NCBI RefSeq assembly: GCF_964019385.1
Contig: NC_088644.1
Location: forward strand, 43,052,873-43,116,872
Direction: 5' to 3'
DNA length: 64,000 bases
From: Sycon ciliatum
Taxonomy: Eukaryota > Porifera > Calcarea > Leucosolenida > Sycettidae
Part shown: piece after piece, positions 31,842-43,460 of the stretch
How the letters are laid out: each line of letters starts with the position of its first letter
Numbering within the stretch: position 1 is the stretch's first letter
Made by a program: the position numbers and the translations under genes
The notes under the pieces: model-generated
The model's input: only the letters and a program-made list of their open reading frames with translations
Database searches by the model: none
What the model was told of the DNA's origin: nothing

Positions 31842-31981
31842 ACTGCGTGGATAAAGGACACGCACTCCGGCGTTCGCGTTTGTGTGTGTGTGTGTGTTTT
31901 TGTGTTTGTGTGTTACGCGGCGTGGCTGTATGGATACATCAACCCATATGGCCATGTTTGCTGGCGTACTACGCGCGCATA

Positions 31982-32051
<70 letters not shown>

Positions 32052-32359
32052 GTATGCGTGTGTATGTGTGTGTGGGTGTGGGTGTGGGTGTGGGTGTGTG
32101 TGTGTGTGCGTGTGTTCGGCCCACTGGCTACAAGTACCTTGCTTTGTGTCGTTTGTGATCGAGACATCTCCAGCTTTGTTCCAAGCAACTAGTTGCACTT
32201 ACCTCTCTGCATTAATATTCCTTGCCATATTCTGGATAATTATTCATTTGAAACTAGTTACTTCGCACTGCAGATCTGTGGGTGTAACAGGCTGTGGAAA
32301 CTTACAAGACTAGATGACATTGTGTGCTTGTGCATGTGTGTGCATGTGCGTGTGTGTCA

Positions 32360-32419
<60 letters not shown>

Positions 32420-32738
32420 TAGACAGTTATCTGGCGCTTGTCTTGATCTGTTTCAATCAGAATCAGATCCGCTATCGTTGCTATAAAGAGAAAATCTGTG
32501 GGTGCACATCCAGTGCATTTGCAGATTTGCGTGCTTCTCTTGCGACGGGTGTATACATGGTACATGGTACATGTGTGTGTGTGTGTGTGTGTGTGCCAGC
32601 TAGTTTGGTTGTTGGGTACACTTATAGCAGATAGTGTTGGGTCTGTTGCCAATAGACTCGGCTGCTTGAAGGTGTAATGTTTTACTGAAGTACTTGCCAC
32701 CTTTGTTGGTTTCAGGGTTCGTATACTTTCTATTTGAA
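31842..32738. other. 3' flank of DAP1-like copy 2 with (GT)n/(GA)n
   Basis: (GT)24 then (GA)11 at 31984-32052, GGGTGT repeats to 32100, and (GT)25 at 32365-32415. Sequence between the tracts resembles the 3' flank of copy 1. Translations of these tracts are not genes. Confidence 0.7.
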
Positions 32739-32961
32739 GTACTGTAAAAGCCATTATTCTAACGAGGCGCATATATAACGATTTCCCAAAATTGACTAGT
32801 TTACGTGTACCAAAGGTAACGATTTTCACTCATTCTCAACGCTCAATAGGACAGTATATGTATCGATTTCTGTATAACGATTTCTATTTTAACGACAGAT
32901 GTCTCCTCGTTAACTCGTTAGAGTTAGCACTTCGTTATATATATGGCTTTTACAAAATACT
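32739..32961. repeat. MITE-like element
   Basis: The ends AGTACTGTAAAAGCCATTAT and ..ATATGGCTTTTACAAAATACT are inverted partners with a small gap; the interior repeats TAACGATTTC. Non-coding. Confidence 0.65.
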
Positions 32962-33663
32962 GCTTCTTGTGTAACCAATGGTGCCAGTGAAGTTTATATC
33001 AGATCCGCTCTGATTTGGCCACCCACACTAGTATCATTTCCAAGTCCACCCAGAGTTTGGTGATTCAGGGGGTGTCAGTCGTTGGGCAGTTCAATAGCCA
33101 TCTTTCCAAGATTCCTTTTGGTGTGGCAAAGTCAATGCAATATCGTTTCTCGGGAGAAAAGGGCGGTAAATATCTGTCAAATGTCCTGTTTTCAATCAAG
33201 TGCTGCATGCGTCGACAGCAAATCCATGTGGGATGAGTTAAATCACAGCTGGCTAGATTATCAGCACGCCTAATCCACCTCCGGCTTTGCATCTGCACAA
33301 AGATAGAAAGCTAGCACTTGTTCAGCATGTGGGTCTGTAAGGTTTTGTTAGATGTAGTAGCGGTTGATGGTCATCGCAGCTTACGAACACGATCTAACCA
33401 CACAATGTCAACTTCTAGGATCGTGTTACCACTGTCAGTCTCATCATATCCAGTGAAAAAAAGTTTATTTGTATAGCTTGTGTTGCTGGATTTACCGGTA
33501 TGCATTCAGAGTCAAGTCAATACGCTACCAGCTCGATCCGATTTCAATTTTGGCCCTCGGACCAGCAGCATACCACCACTTGTCGTATATGATTCATTGA
33601 GTGTGCAAGTTGTAACAATGTGAGCACACAGGGTGCAAGGAACACAGCAAGTGTGGAACAAAT
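32962..33663. other. downstream of GTPase gene A, no gene seen
   Basis: No coding exon, RNA gene or clear repeat recognised. Confidence 0.4.
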
Positions 33664-35091
33664 TCAGGTGGGCTTCTTCGCCAGCTGCACACAGGCATTC
33701 CACAGGCGCAGCGACGAGTCACGTGTGTCTGGCAGTTTTAAACTGTTGAAACCCACCCGATGCCGGCCGACTGGCAATTTTAGAGTGCCCATATCTTTGC
33801 CAGTAAGGGATTGGACCTGTTTGTTGATGAGCGTGTTCGCTTGCTCCAACAACTTGCAGTAGAAACCCAGCCGCCGTTGCTTGCTGACTGCTTCGCTTGC
33901 GATGTTGGCAAACGTCAAGGCAAAGACAAGCTTCCTCCACATTGCCGGGCCAAAGAGCTTGAGGAGAATGCGAAGTACCTCGACCGTCTCTCCCAGGTGG
34001 GCGGTAAGACTTGGCAAAGGCACGCACACAATCACACTGTGAAACGGGCACTGCGCCAGCAAATCGTTGACGGTACGGCTGGTTAGCAGCGGTGCGTCCA
34101 CCAGAGTTCCTTGACTGGCGGCCACCGCATTGCATTCCAGCGTACTCGCCAGACACGACTTGCCACTGCCCGGTCCACCGATGACAAGTACGCGGACTAG
34201 CCCGGCGTCGTTGCTATAGCAACACAGATGCGAGCTGTGATGCGTTGGCATGGGCGACGGCTCTGGGAACGGCGGCACGGGACAACCGGGTATGAGGCCA
34301 GTGAAACCGGGCATCTCATTGCCGCTCACAACAGCACTGGCAGCAGCAGTTTCACAGAGTCTATGGTACCTCCTGGCTTGGTCCCGCACCACCTTCCACA
34401 CCGTCCAGCGCCAGTCCTGTATGCCAGGCAGTGCGGCTGACATTCTGCCACCGGCCGCTGCAAAGGGAAGCGCGTGCACGGTAGCCGGACTCACGTGAAC
34501 ACGATCGACGAGTATTTCCCGCAGCTTACGAATGTACTCGTCAAATCCCTGCTGGAAGCTCGACCAGGGGCCCGACGGTTGGATGTAGCCATTCGCATCT
34601 TCGCAGACCGAGACCAGGCGATTGGCCATGGTCAACACGATGACACACTGCTGCCATACACCCATCCCGAATGCCTCGTTGACCAGCTGCAGAGTCACTA
34701 TGGTATCCTTGGAGATACGCGATGACATCATAGACACGCAGACCAGAACGCCGTGGACACGACGGGGACCGACCCGGGACAGGAGCTGTGCGTACACGGT
34801 CGTCTCGGACTGCGCGCCATCGCGGCAACCCTGCGTGTCCCAGAGTGTCACGTGAACTCCGCCAAACGTTCCCATCACGGGATGGATACCCTTAGTGCAG
34901 CCAGCGAAACTAGACTTGTCCACATTGGCCACGGTTTTCCCCACCAGACTGTTGATCAGCGTGGATTTCCCTTCTCCAGTTTTACCCACCACGATGATAT
35001 TTATAGGTTGCTCCGTCTCCAAATCTTTCCACAACGACGTCAACTCACGGTGGTTGCGAGCCGAGGGGAACGCGTACTCGTTTTCGGTCAT
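33664..35091 (-). CDS. tandem Toc34/AIG1-like GTPase A (two domains, second decayed)
   Basis: 475 residues from ATG 35091; the frame upstream has no ATG. Domain 1: P-loop VVGKTGEGKSTLINSL (about 34-49), G3 WDTQG (84-88), VLVCVSM strand, and LTMANRL (about 153-159) where AIG1/Toc34 proteins have their short G4 loop, ending with LPGIQDWRWTVW (221-232). A Pro/His-rich linker (270-290) leads to domain 2: P-loop VIGGPGSGKSCLASTL (303-318), VIVCVPL, ALTFANIA (391-398), ending LPDTRDSSLRLW (453-464). Domain 2 lacks the G3 DxxG and about 30 residues of switch region, so it probably binds nucleotide at most. By family such GTPases assemble on membranes; no transmembrane segment is visible. Intronless, divergent from GTPase B. 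Confidence 0.85.
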   Translation of the reverse strand: MTENEYAFPSARNHRELTSLWKDLETEQPINIIVVGKTGEGKSTLINSLVGKTVANVDKSSFAGCTKGIHPVMGTFGGVHVTLWDTQGCRDGAQSETTVYAQLLSRVGPRRVHGVLVCVSMMSSRISKDTIVTLQLVNEAFGMGVWQQCVIVLTMANRLVSVCEDANGYIQPSGPWSSFQQGFDEYIRKLREILVDRVHVSPATVHALPFAAAGGRMSAALPGIQDWRWTVWKVVRDQARRYHRLCETAAASAVVSGNEMPGFTGLIPGCPVPPFPEPSPMPTHHSSHLCCYSNDAGLVRVLVIGGPGSGKSCLASTLECNAVAASQGTLVDAPLLTSRTVNDLLAQCPFHSVIVCVPLPSLTAHLGETVEVLRILLKLFGPAMWRKLVFALTFANIASEAVSKQRRLGFYCKLLEQANTLINKQVQSLTGKDMGTLKLPVGRHRVGFNSLKLPDTRDSSLRLWNACVQLAKKPT

Positions 35092-36673
35092 GATTTCTCT
35101 TCCTGTCCGCACCTAGCCCTATGGTGTCGGTCGGAGCCACAACGAGCTCCTTCCGAGTCTGTTTGTTTTCTGAAGAAAACCCACACTGCTGATCGGAATG
35201 TAGCCGTTACTGCACAAACAGAACCAGCAGCTGAGCTCACATAACCGAAATGCGAATTGTCACCCAGCCTCAACTGCGTAAAGCTGTAAAGTAACTACTT
35301 TGTTCACGCAGCACCTCCGGACCGTAGTAGTGCGGTGGTACTATTCTACTGCTCGTCAGATACACAACATTGGCCAGCGCTGGAAATATTTTATGTTGCA
35401 GCTATTAGTGCATGACCAAACCAGGGTGTAGTTCCGCTACCTGGATTTCCTCGCCGCCCTGGTATGGTCCCTCCTCGATCACCACAGACACAGTGCTTCG
35501 ATATTCAAAATATCAGAAGCGCATGCCAGCAGCAGTGACACCACAGTTCTACTTCTAGCTAAATTTTTTTTTTTTTTTTACTATTGACACAGCCCTACTG
35601 GAAAACAGGTGGAGAACAAAAAGAAACGAGGAAAAGTACAAAACATAGGGGATGTAGGGACGACGTGCTGATGTGCTGGGAGCAACTCAACCGACCAGAG
35701 GTCTCGGCGTCAGCGTTGCAACTAGGCATCGAAAAATGTGTGTGTGTGTGGGGGGGGGGGGGGGGGGGTTGCACAAGAACAACGGCAAAACAAACAGAAG
35801 CTAGATCTATAGAGAATACCACAAAATAATAACTTGGTGCGAAATAATGAGAAGAAAATAATGACGCCCAAAAGCGCTAAATACGAAATTAAGAAAAAGG
35901 AAAATAATAAACCACATAGCGCTAAAGCTGCACCAAATAACTACTGGACTGGAGCTAATTCACTGCTTCAAGGCGACCAACTAACTACTTACAATAATTG
36001 TAGTCTTTCAACGCTTGCAACTCCCGGCCGGCTGGACATGACACGAAGTCCGAATGATAGCGATCGATTTCGCGCGCCCTGCGTTCCGCGCAACCCGTCG
36101 TAGGTGCTAGGTCTACGCGTAGTCCTTCCGCTAGTTCCGGTAGATGATACACCAGGTAGACCTTGGCTAGACATGACTTTGTGGATCCGCATGTTGTGGA
36201 CATAACCAAAACGACTGCCGGGCCGTCATGATCACGATGATCGTAGATCTGTAGATTTGTCGACGTCGGTCCGTTCCGGACCTCTATGCGTGTGCTAGCT
36301 TGCCGGTACGGACGTGTGGTGTAATATTTGTGCTAATCATTCCTGCAAACCCATTGCATTCCATTGCGTTTCAAGGCGCAGAAGCATCCCCTCATCCTCA
36401 TGTCATGATCGTGGTGAGATGTGACGAACTGTATCCATACTTCTCTAGCTTACCGCCCCGACGCAGCGATAAAGGTTTCAGCCACAAAGCTGGGCCTTCT
36501 TGTCACTTCCGTAGAGTCACACCCATCCATCAAATGACTATGAATGATTGTGGTGAAGTCGCCTCACCTGCTCACTTTTCCGCAGCGCTCCGTACCGTCC
36601 GGTACAGATCGTCGTGCGCGTATGTGTCCGACGAGGAGACGACCCAGTACTGGAGTGCAGCAGGAGGGGAGTC
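35092..36673. promoter_or_regulatory. intergenic space between head-to-head GTPase genes
   Basis: 1.58 kb between the two divergent ATGs, so promoters for both should lie here. I see no TATA box I would defend. It contains a T12 run at 35567 and a (TG)n(G)19 tract at about 35738-35768. No exon recognised. Confidence 0.4.
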
Positions 36674-38626
36674 ATGGCTACGTTTCATGGCGTTGTGCGT
36701 CAGGTCTTGCAGGAGTTTGAGGAGAGGCAGAAGGCGCTCAACGCCCGGGCACTGCCGCTCCCACCACCATCGCCACCAGCAGCAACCTTCGCCAGCAGCG
36801 GCGGCGGCGAAGAAGAAGAAGGCCGACCGTGGCAGCCTGAGCCACCTTACGAGAACGACGCGGTTGCTGCGGAACACGAACTACAACAGCAGCAGCCGCA
36901 GCAGCGTGTGGACCAGGCGCAGTGCAGTATGGATCAGCAACCGGTTACGGTTATGGGACAGCAGACGCTCATGGAGCAACATGCCCTTATGGACGCTGGA
37001 GCGAACACGGATCAGCAGGGGCTCAGTATGGACCTGCAAACATGCATGCCTACACTTGACCAGCAACGAACAGGTCTAGAGGAGCAGATGGTAATGAATC
37101 CGCAACCGTTTATGGATGAACATGCGTGTATTGGCACTATGGAGTTTCAGAACCCAACCAGGTCCGTACCGCCGCCTCACCCTATCGACGTAGACCATCA
37201 ACAACTACAGGTACACGGTGAGCAGGTTGGTGGGAGCGGTGTGGTCCATGCTTCTGGCAGCAGTGCTAATACTGGTGCAGCGTATCATCAGAATTCACAA
37301 TTCCCCCAGTGGTGCAGCACGCCCGAAGCGGAACGTAAGCCTCCGCGGCCACCGCCACCTCTACCTCCGCGTGATTACAAACGGGACATGGTGCATGGCT
37401 GTTTTGCTGCTGGCCTGAACACCCTACGGCACGCGCCGCTAATGACGGTACAGGTGCCACTACAGGATATCAGTGTGGAGAGTGTGGAGGCTTGCGAAGA
37501 GTCGAAACTGTGGGAGCATCTGCCGTGCCTGGGAGAGGAGAGAGGCAAGTTTCTGCTGCGCGTGATACGCCTGAATCGTCAGCGTGGCCGTGACTACGTG
37601 CTGCGTATACTGGTGGTGGGCAAGACGGGAGAAGGCAAGTCCACGCTGATCAACACGCTACTCGGCCGAAACGTAGCCACAGTCCGAGAGGACTGCATCG
37701 ACCCAGTGCAGCACAGTGTTGAGCCGATTGAAACCGAGTTCAACTCCATCAAAGTCAAAGTCTGGGACACACAGGGCGCTCAGGACGGCAACGACCTAGA
37801 GGAGGAAACGTTCGCCCGAGTCAAGGAGAGCATAGACCGGCACAAGCAGCCCGGAGAGACTCTCGGCATTGACGTTGTTCTAGTCTGTATGTCGCTGATC
37901 AATACCCGCTTCACGTACGACACCAAAGAAACGCTGCGTATCATAACCAATGCCCTCGGCGAGGAGGTGTGGAAGTTTGCGATTCTCACCCTCACCATGG
38001 CCAACATACTTGCCATGTCTCCCCTGCAAGAGCGACACATCCAACTGTCTTACCACGAGTACATCCGCGAATTCAGTCGCATGGTACTGGAGTCCATCAT
38101 GGAGCTGGGAGTGCCCAGGGACGTTGTAGGCGACATCAAGGTTGTGGCGGTCGGTCGGTTTGATGCGGCTCGACCGCAGAGCCGATGCCTGCCTGGCTGC
38201 AATGACTGGCCGTCGTACTTCTGGTGCGCGTGTGCAGATCGTGTGCAGTCGCCGGAAGGCCGCGGTGCCCTGGCTATTGCCAATGAAGAGCGCCTGTACT
38301 TTGGCACCGCTGTGTCAGGGAGCCAAACCAACATCAATAGTACTACTGGCGGTGCACCACCGATCCACGTGCAGCAAACGACGGAAGGCAACAGCTTTCT
38401 CCTAGCGCTGATCACTGATGTCATGCCGCTGCTAAAGGTACTTGCTCAGTCGCCGGATACGGTGGAGCAACAGGAGGCGCTGCAAGATGGCCGTCGCAAG
38501 GCATCCAATCTGCTCGCCTGCTTGCGCCACGTAATGGGCGCGTTGGACGCTTTCGCCCCGCAGACTATGTCCGTTCCGCCGCATCAACCCATGTCCTTCC
38601 ACACTAACACTCGTATGACTTGTTGA
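36674..38626 (+). CDS. Toc34/AIG1-like GTPase B with long Gln/Pro-rich N-terminus
   Basis: 650 residues from ATG 36674 (the frame is open upstream only without an ATG). Residues 1-60 are Pro/Ala/Glu-rich; 68-160 is a Met/Gln-rich segment with repeated MDQQ/MEQH/TDQQ units; 222-233 is polyproline (RKPPRPPPPLPPR). The GTPase domain follows: P-loop VVGKTGEGKSTLINTL (about 314-329), G3 VWDTQG (363-368), VLVCMSL, LTLTMANIL, and the closing LPGCNDWPSYFW shared with both domains of GTPase A. A C-terminal helical tail (about 570-640) ends in a Met/Pro-rich stretch. Intronless. Its proline motifs could bind SH3/WW proteins (inference). Divergently placed from GTPase A, suggesting duplication and inversion. 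Confidence 0.85.
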   Translation: MATFHGVVRQVLQEFEERQKALNARALPLPPPSPPAATFASSGGGEEEEGRPWQPEPPYENDAVAAEHELQQQQPQQRVDQAQCSMDQQPVTVMGQQTLMEQHALMDAGANTDQQGLSMDLQTCMPTLDQQRTGLEEQMVMNPQPFMDEHACIGTMEFQNPTRSVPPPHPIDVDHQQLQVHGEQVGGSGVVHASGSSANTGAAYHQNSQFPQWCSTPEAERKPPRPPPPLPPRDYKRDMVHGCFAAGLNTLRHAPLMTVQVPLQDISVESVEACEESKLWEHLPCLGEERGKFLLRVIRLNRQRGRDYVLRILVVGKTGEGKSTLINTLLGRNVATVREDCIDPVQHSVEPIETEFNSIKVKVWDTQGAQDGNDLEEETFARVKESIDRHKQPGETLGIDVVLVCMSLINTRFTYDTKETLRIITNALGEEVWKFAILTLTMANILAMSPLQERHIQLSYHEYIREFSRMVLESIMELGVPRDVVGDIKVVAVGRFDAARPQSRCLPGCNDWPSYFWCACADRVQSPEGRGALAIANEERLYFGTAVSGSQTNINSTTGGAPPIHVQQTTEGNSFLLALITDVMPLLKVLAQSPDTVEQQEALQDGRRKASNLLACLRHVMGALDAFAPQTMSVPPHQPMSFHTNTRMTC

Positions 38627-39240
38627 GTCGTGCGGAAATCAACTTTATTCTTTCCAAAGCGCCCTGCTCTCTTGATGGAGATTTCTGCTATCTTCTTTCT
38701 TTTTAAATTCCAATTTTCAAAAAAGAGCGGAAACTTATAATTTTATTTGAGTCGGTTACACAGGATCTGCACAGGATCTGCATGTTTTGAAAGCAGTTCT
38801 ATTGGTCGGTTTGAGTTTCTATTTCGGCGAATGACGCACACCGTGCTGTTGCTTTTGGAAATACCCGTGCCCGCAGTGGTCCAGTGTGACTGTGCCAATA
38901 CAAGCAGGATGGTTGAAGGTATTTCAAGGTGGTACGGTCAGCCACCTGAAGTACAATCTACCTCTGGGGTTGGGGTGGCTCCTGTGTTGGAAAATGTTAG
39001 AAATTTAGAGCCCCGATCAGCGCATGTAATAGATTCACAGGGTACCCAGGACAAAGAGTGATGCGGCCAATACCGTAGTGACCGTAGCGTGTCCGACGCT
39101 CCTATAATAGGTGTTGCTGGTGCTATTTGTGTTTGCGCACAAGCAGCTCCAGAAAATACAAGTTCCCGCTCGCAACCGTTCCATTATAAGTTACTCTGGG
39201 AGTCCGTGCACCCCCGGCAGTTTCATGAAGACACCACCAC

Positions 39241-39320
<80 letters not shown>

Positions 39321-40003
39321 GTTAGTGTTGCTACAAATGACTACTGCAATACTAGTACTAGTATGTCTTCCTCATAATTATTTGTATGACTGTACTAGTA
39401 TTAGTGCTGAAACGATTACGTTTTTTCCTTAGTGGCTTAGCTGATACCATAACGATCGGCTTATCGGCTAAACGATTATTATTGTAACTACATCAGTACA
39501 ATCATGTACATTCTGTGAATTTCAAAATTTTACGAGTCCAACATCGCCAACGACGGAAAGCGGGTGCATAGATCCGATGTTCCCGCAACAAGTCTGTCAG
39601 CTGTTCGGACTGACCAGACGAATACAGACAAGACAGAGGCAACTCACTGGTTGCAACCCAAGCGCTGATGGCGCCCTTCGCCTGTGACTTCGCTGACTCC
39701 GACGATGAAGTCAGAGAAGCCGGCCAGGGGTGCAGATCGGTGGATTTCGACGGATGAGCTGACGCGCGGCGCACCAACAAGTAACTAGTTGCTTTTCCTG
39801 TCTATGCTCAAAATAGGCCCAGACGCCAGGCCTAGCTCGTCGTCGAGCAAACTGGTTCTGGAACCATCGACAGAACGGAAAACATGAAACTGAAGACCAC
39901 AATACTGTCTTTAGCTCAAGACTACTTGCACGTGGAGGGAACTTCAGCCCCTGCAGCTGGTGTAGACACATACTGAGCCTGCCCGTCCTGCATGCTGTAT
40001 GTA
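38627..40003. other. downstream of GTPase B, no gene seen
   Basis: Contains (CA)37 at 39245-39319 and an AGTGCTGAAACGATTA phrase at about 39401 that recurs inverted near 45200. Short frames on both strands are unsupported. Confidence 0.45.
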
Positions 40004-43000
40004 ATGGGGCTGTTAAGTGTGACGTCACGGCCCCTTCGATACGCATAGCAACGGAGAGCACTGGGGACAAACAAAAGTCGCGTCCTCTGGATGGAGCCAG
40101 TTGTGAAGGGCAACAGCATCTACATGACTGGAGAGAGAGCAGTTTTTCTTTGCTTTTTCTTCAAGCGATTGTTGTCGCTCTGTACTCCTTGTTCTTTACT
40201 CTACAAATCTCCTGTAGTCGTCGAGGGCCTTCATAATGGCTGTGAAATTGGCTGCCCACTGTAAAACTCTGTGTTTGAGAGTGCTTTGAAGATTCTTCGC
40301 CTCCTGATGGATCAAAGTACGAGCGCTCCCTGTGGATTCGATTATATGTAGGTGAGTTGTTCAAGATATCAGTGTCTTCTTTCTGTCTCTGCCCTCACGC
40401 TGGCACAATATCAGCCTTTATATCCATGACAGCCCGCACCTCCCATAGACTGCATGACTTAGCTGTATTCTCGCCCTCCGTGGTGATTGAAGACCCATGG
40501 AAGAAATTGTTCAGAATGATGTCCTGAGAATATAAAATAAATTAATTCCAGGGAATTGTTACAGGGTATTTTGGAAGGATGGAGAGAGGGAGAGCACTGT
40601 TTGAAGTGTTTGTCTCACTGTAATTACTCCAAATTATTGATGGAGAGAGGGAGAGCACTGTTTGAAGTGTTCGTCTCACTGTAATTACTCCAAATTATTG
40701 AATGGTGTATGATCTACTCGATATTTTCCGCAATGGTTTTTCCTGATTTGCGGGGTCTCTTCTTTTGCTGTTTGCGTGTTTACAGGAAGTGACTGTCTGG
40801 TGTATCTGCACCAGATCCTGGGGAAATGAAGTCAGATGCAGAGGCAGGGTCGTCCAGTGATGCAACACTGCCGTTCTATGTGCAACGTCACCGCTAATTC
40901 CCCCGGCGAAAACACAAACACGTGAAGAGACTACAGTATTGACCGTTCTGGCAATGAATCGTGACTGCTCGGACAGTCGATAATCGAAACACAGAGCACC
41001 AGCATGATGTTTTCATATTGGGAACCACACACCAGCTCAATTCTCAAGCCCAAAAATTGATGAATACAAAACACAGAGCGACGCAACAAGAGATCATCCG
41101 GCAACCAAACCAACCTGGGTCTGATGCACTGAATAGTCCTGAAATACGCAGGCCACACAAAGCAGTGCAAGCACAGACTGTTACAAGGTACATGCATTGC
41201 AGAACAAAGTGTAACCAAAGATACACAGGGTTATAGCTGCACACTCGTGCATGTGCTCGCTCAGCCCAAGAACACGCAGGATGATAGAAATAATCCGGGG
41301 GAAACACGCTAATGTCATGACCGGGGAGTGGGTCAGACATACTCTCAGGATTCTACAATTCCAGGTTCTTTACGGAAATATACCAGGAATCCAGATACCC
41401 ATTCCTCACCCTCACCACACAAGAAGATCAAAGCTTCACTCCGGGACCAAGCTCAAACAACAGAGAAGCAACAACAACAACAACAACCAGCGATCGATGC
41501 AAAGCATCGAGCTATATACTACAAGACCTAGTAGCGTGCACGGCGCGGAGCGAGCGAGTAGCCAGCAAAGCATGAATAGTGATAGGTTTCACAACACTAT
41601 TGATCGACAAGACACATCGCCGCCACGGCAAACACTTCATAAAGACACATGTATAAGCAGACGGAATACAATACAGATAATGACATTGTAGCAACACACG
41701 GACACGACACTAGCACCGAAGTAAGCATCAAGACGTAAATAGTGCACCTCTCAAAAAGTAAAAACTACATTGACATGTACATTGGTGTGCCGAGTAGTAT
41801 CATCCTTGATTACCCATCCAACCAAGACGTTATCAGGTCCCAGACGCCGAGATCCCACGCCGAATGTGAAGTGCATCTAGCCTTGAACCTGTTGCACAAG
41901 GCACACACATATGACAAAAAAATGACATCCACTCCGATTATTTCCAGAGGCCAATCATAACAGAACACAGAAATGAACCACGGGCTCAACAAAGTAAACG
42001 CAAAGGAAATTTGTTAAAATAATCCATGAAGTGCTATTTTAATTCCAGCGCTAACTGCAGTGTGGCGTCATGGCCCGATACCCGCTGAGTATAGACACAA
42101 ACTCCATTTGACAGGGGCACGACATACTATTTTGGAATAAAGTCACAGGGGCATAGCACCCGCTACGACTGGTACGACCATGGCCGCACCACTTTTCGAA
42201 AAGTGTGGTCCGTCTGGAATGTGCAAAACCGTAATAAAAAAATCAGGATCCATCGATATTTGCACATGCGCATCAGACCTTTTTCTAGACTCGTACTCGT
42301 AGATCTGTTATGCATCTGCAGTCGTACTGAGTACTGTACTCGACTTGACTGCACACTGCACCAGAAGTGTGCCAGAAGTTCCCAGAACGCAGGATTTTGT
42401 GTCTTTTTTACCCAATTTTTTGGGGGGGGGGGACCGGACCCCCTCCAACACGGCCTTCCGCCGCACCGACCTTCGGTCGTACCACTTCCAAAACCCCTCC
42501 TACGCCCCTGAGTCATAAAGTACAGCACTCCAATGACATGACGGACACCTCGTGCAAATGCGTGGTCTGTTCATCCGGCCAACTCGGCCACGCATGAGAG
42601 TGTGTGCATGTACGCGCACGCAAGCGCGCGTGTGCACACACACCATGTATTTGGTGCGTATGGCGTACCTGTTGCGGAGATATGAAGATGGAATCATTAT
42701 CATGATGTTACAGGTACATGTACAGTGTATGTTCGAGTGTAAAGTAAATTTTATTTTATCACACATTTCTTCGACACAACTTACTCCACATCTTCGCATT
42801 TCTCATAATCCATCCACCTTCACTCCGTCTCAGTTGAGGAAAAACTCTCCCAGGTATACACTAGTCACCACAGCCATGTGATGACATTGGGATGGGTCCC
42901 AAGCACGATTGCACTCTCCAGTTACAATATAATTTATTTGTCCAGATTATCTGTGAAGACAAAATGCAATGCTTAGCGGCAATCGATGGATGAAGAGAGA

Positions 43001-43460
43001 GTTTGTAAATACACATATCTTTCCACTTGTTCAGGAGCTTACCTTTTGGAGTTCACATCGTTTACACGATCTCTTATGCTGTCTTGCACGTTGGCTTTGT
43101 TGACCATGGATACGCCATCCCAGAAGACATTCTACAGGAGCTACTAATGCAGAGCGTTTTTCACGCTCGATCTCGGCGATCTACCTCGTCACGCCAATAA
43201 AATCCTCCGTGACACTGGCTACAGTCACAAGAGACGTCTCAGTAAGGTAATGAGCACGACAACGCCGTCGAGATCAAGGACAAAGAGAAAACAAAACACT
43301 CACTGAAAACAGCAAAGAAGAAACGAAGAAATGTACACGATTCCTATATGTTGCCACTGACAACTGGTTCGGTGGAGACGACGCTACTTTTGTTTGTCCC
43401 CAGTGGGATCGTTGCTATGCGTATCGAAGGAACTGTGACGTCATCACTTAACAGCCCCAT
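40004..43460. mobile_element. 3.5-kb segment bounded by about 110-bp inverted repeats
   Basis: The left end ATGGGGCTGTTAAGTG-TGACGTCA, through CGATACGCATAGCAACG, CACTGGGGACAAACAAAAGT and CCAGTTGT, is present inverted at 43345-43460. This is the layout of a DNA transposon, but I find no transposase between the ends, only unsupported short frames, a 61-bp tandem duplication (40578-40699) and another small element (42146-42510). An alternative is two solo copies of one repeat in opposite orientation. Confidence 0.5.
42146..42510. repeat. CAGGGGCRTAG element with 5-bp target duplication
   Basis: Left end CAGGGGCATAGCACCCG; the right end is the inverse of CAGGGGCGTAGGAGGGG. Flanked by AGTCA on both sides (42141-42145, 42511-42515). 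Related ends occur at about 24940-24976 and 48603. Non-coding, includes a G10 tract. Confidence 0.7.

Noticed and set aside
36300-37079. 259-codon + frame
   Set aside because: Overlaps GTPase B in another frame; its Ser/Arg/His-rich C-terminal half is a shadow of that gene's Gln/Pro-rich coding region.
41251-41691. 146-codon + frame
   Set aside because: Includes an (AAC)n run and resembles nothing known; no splice or promoter support.
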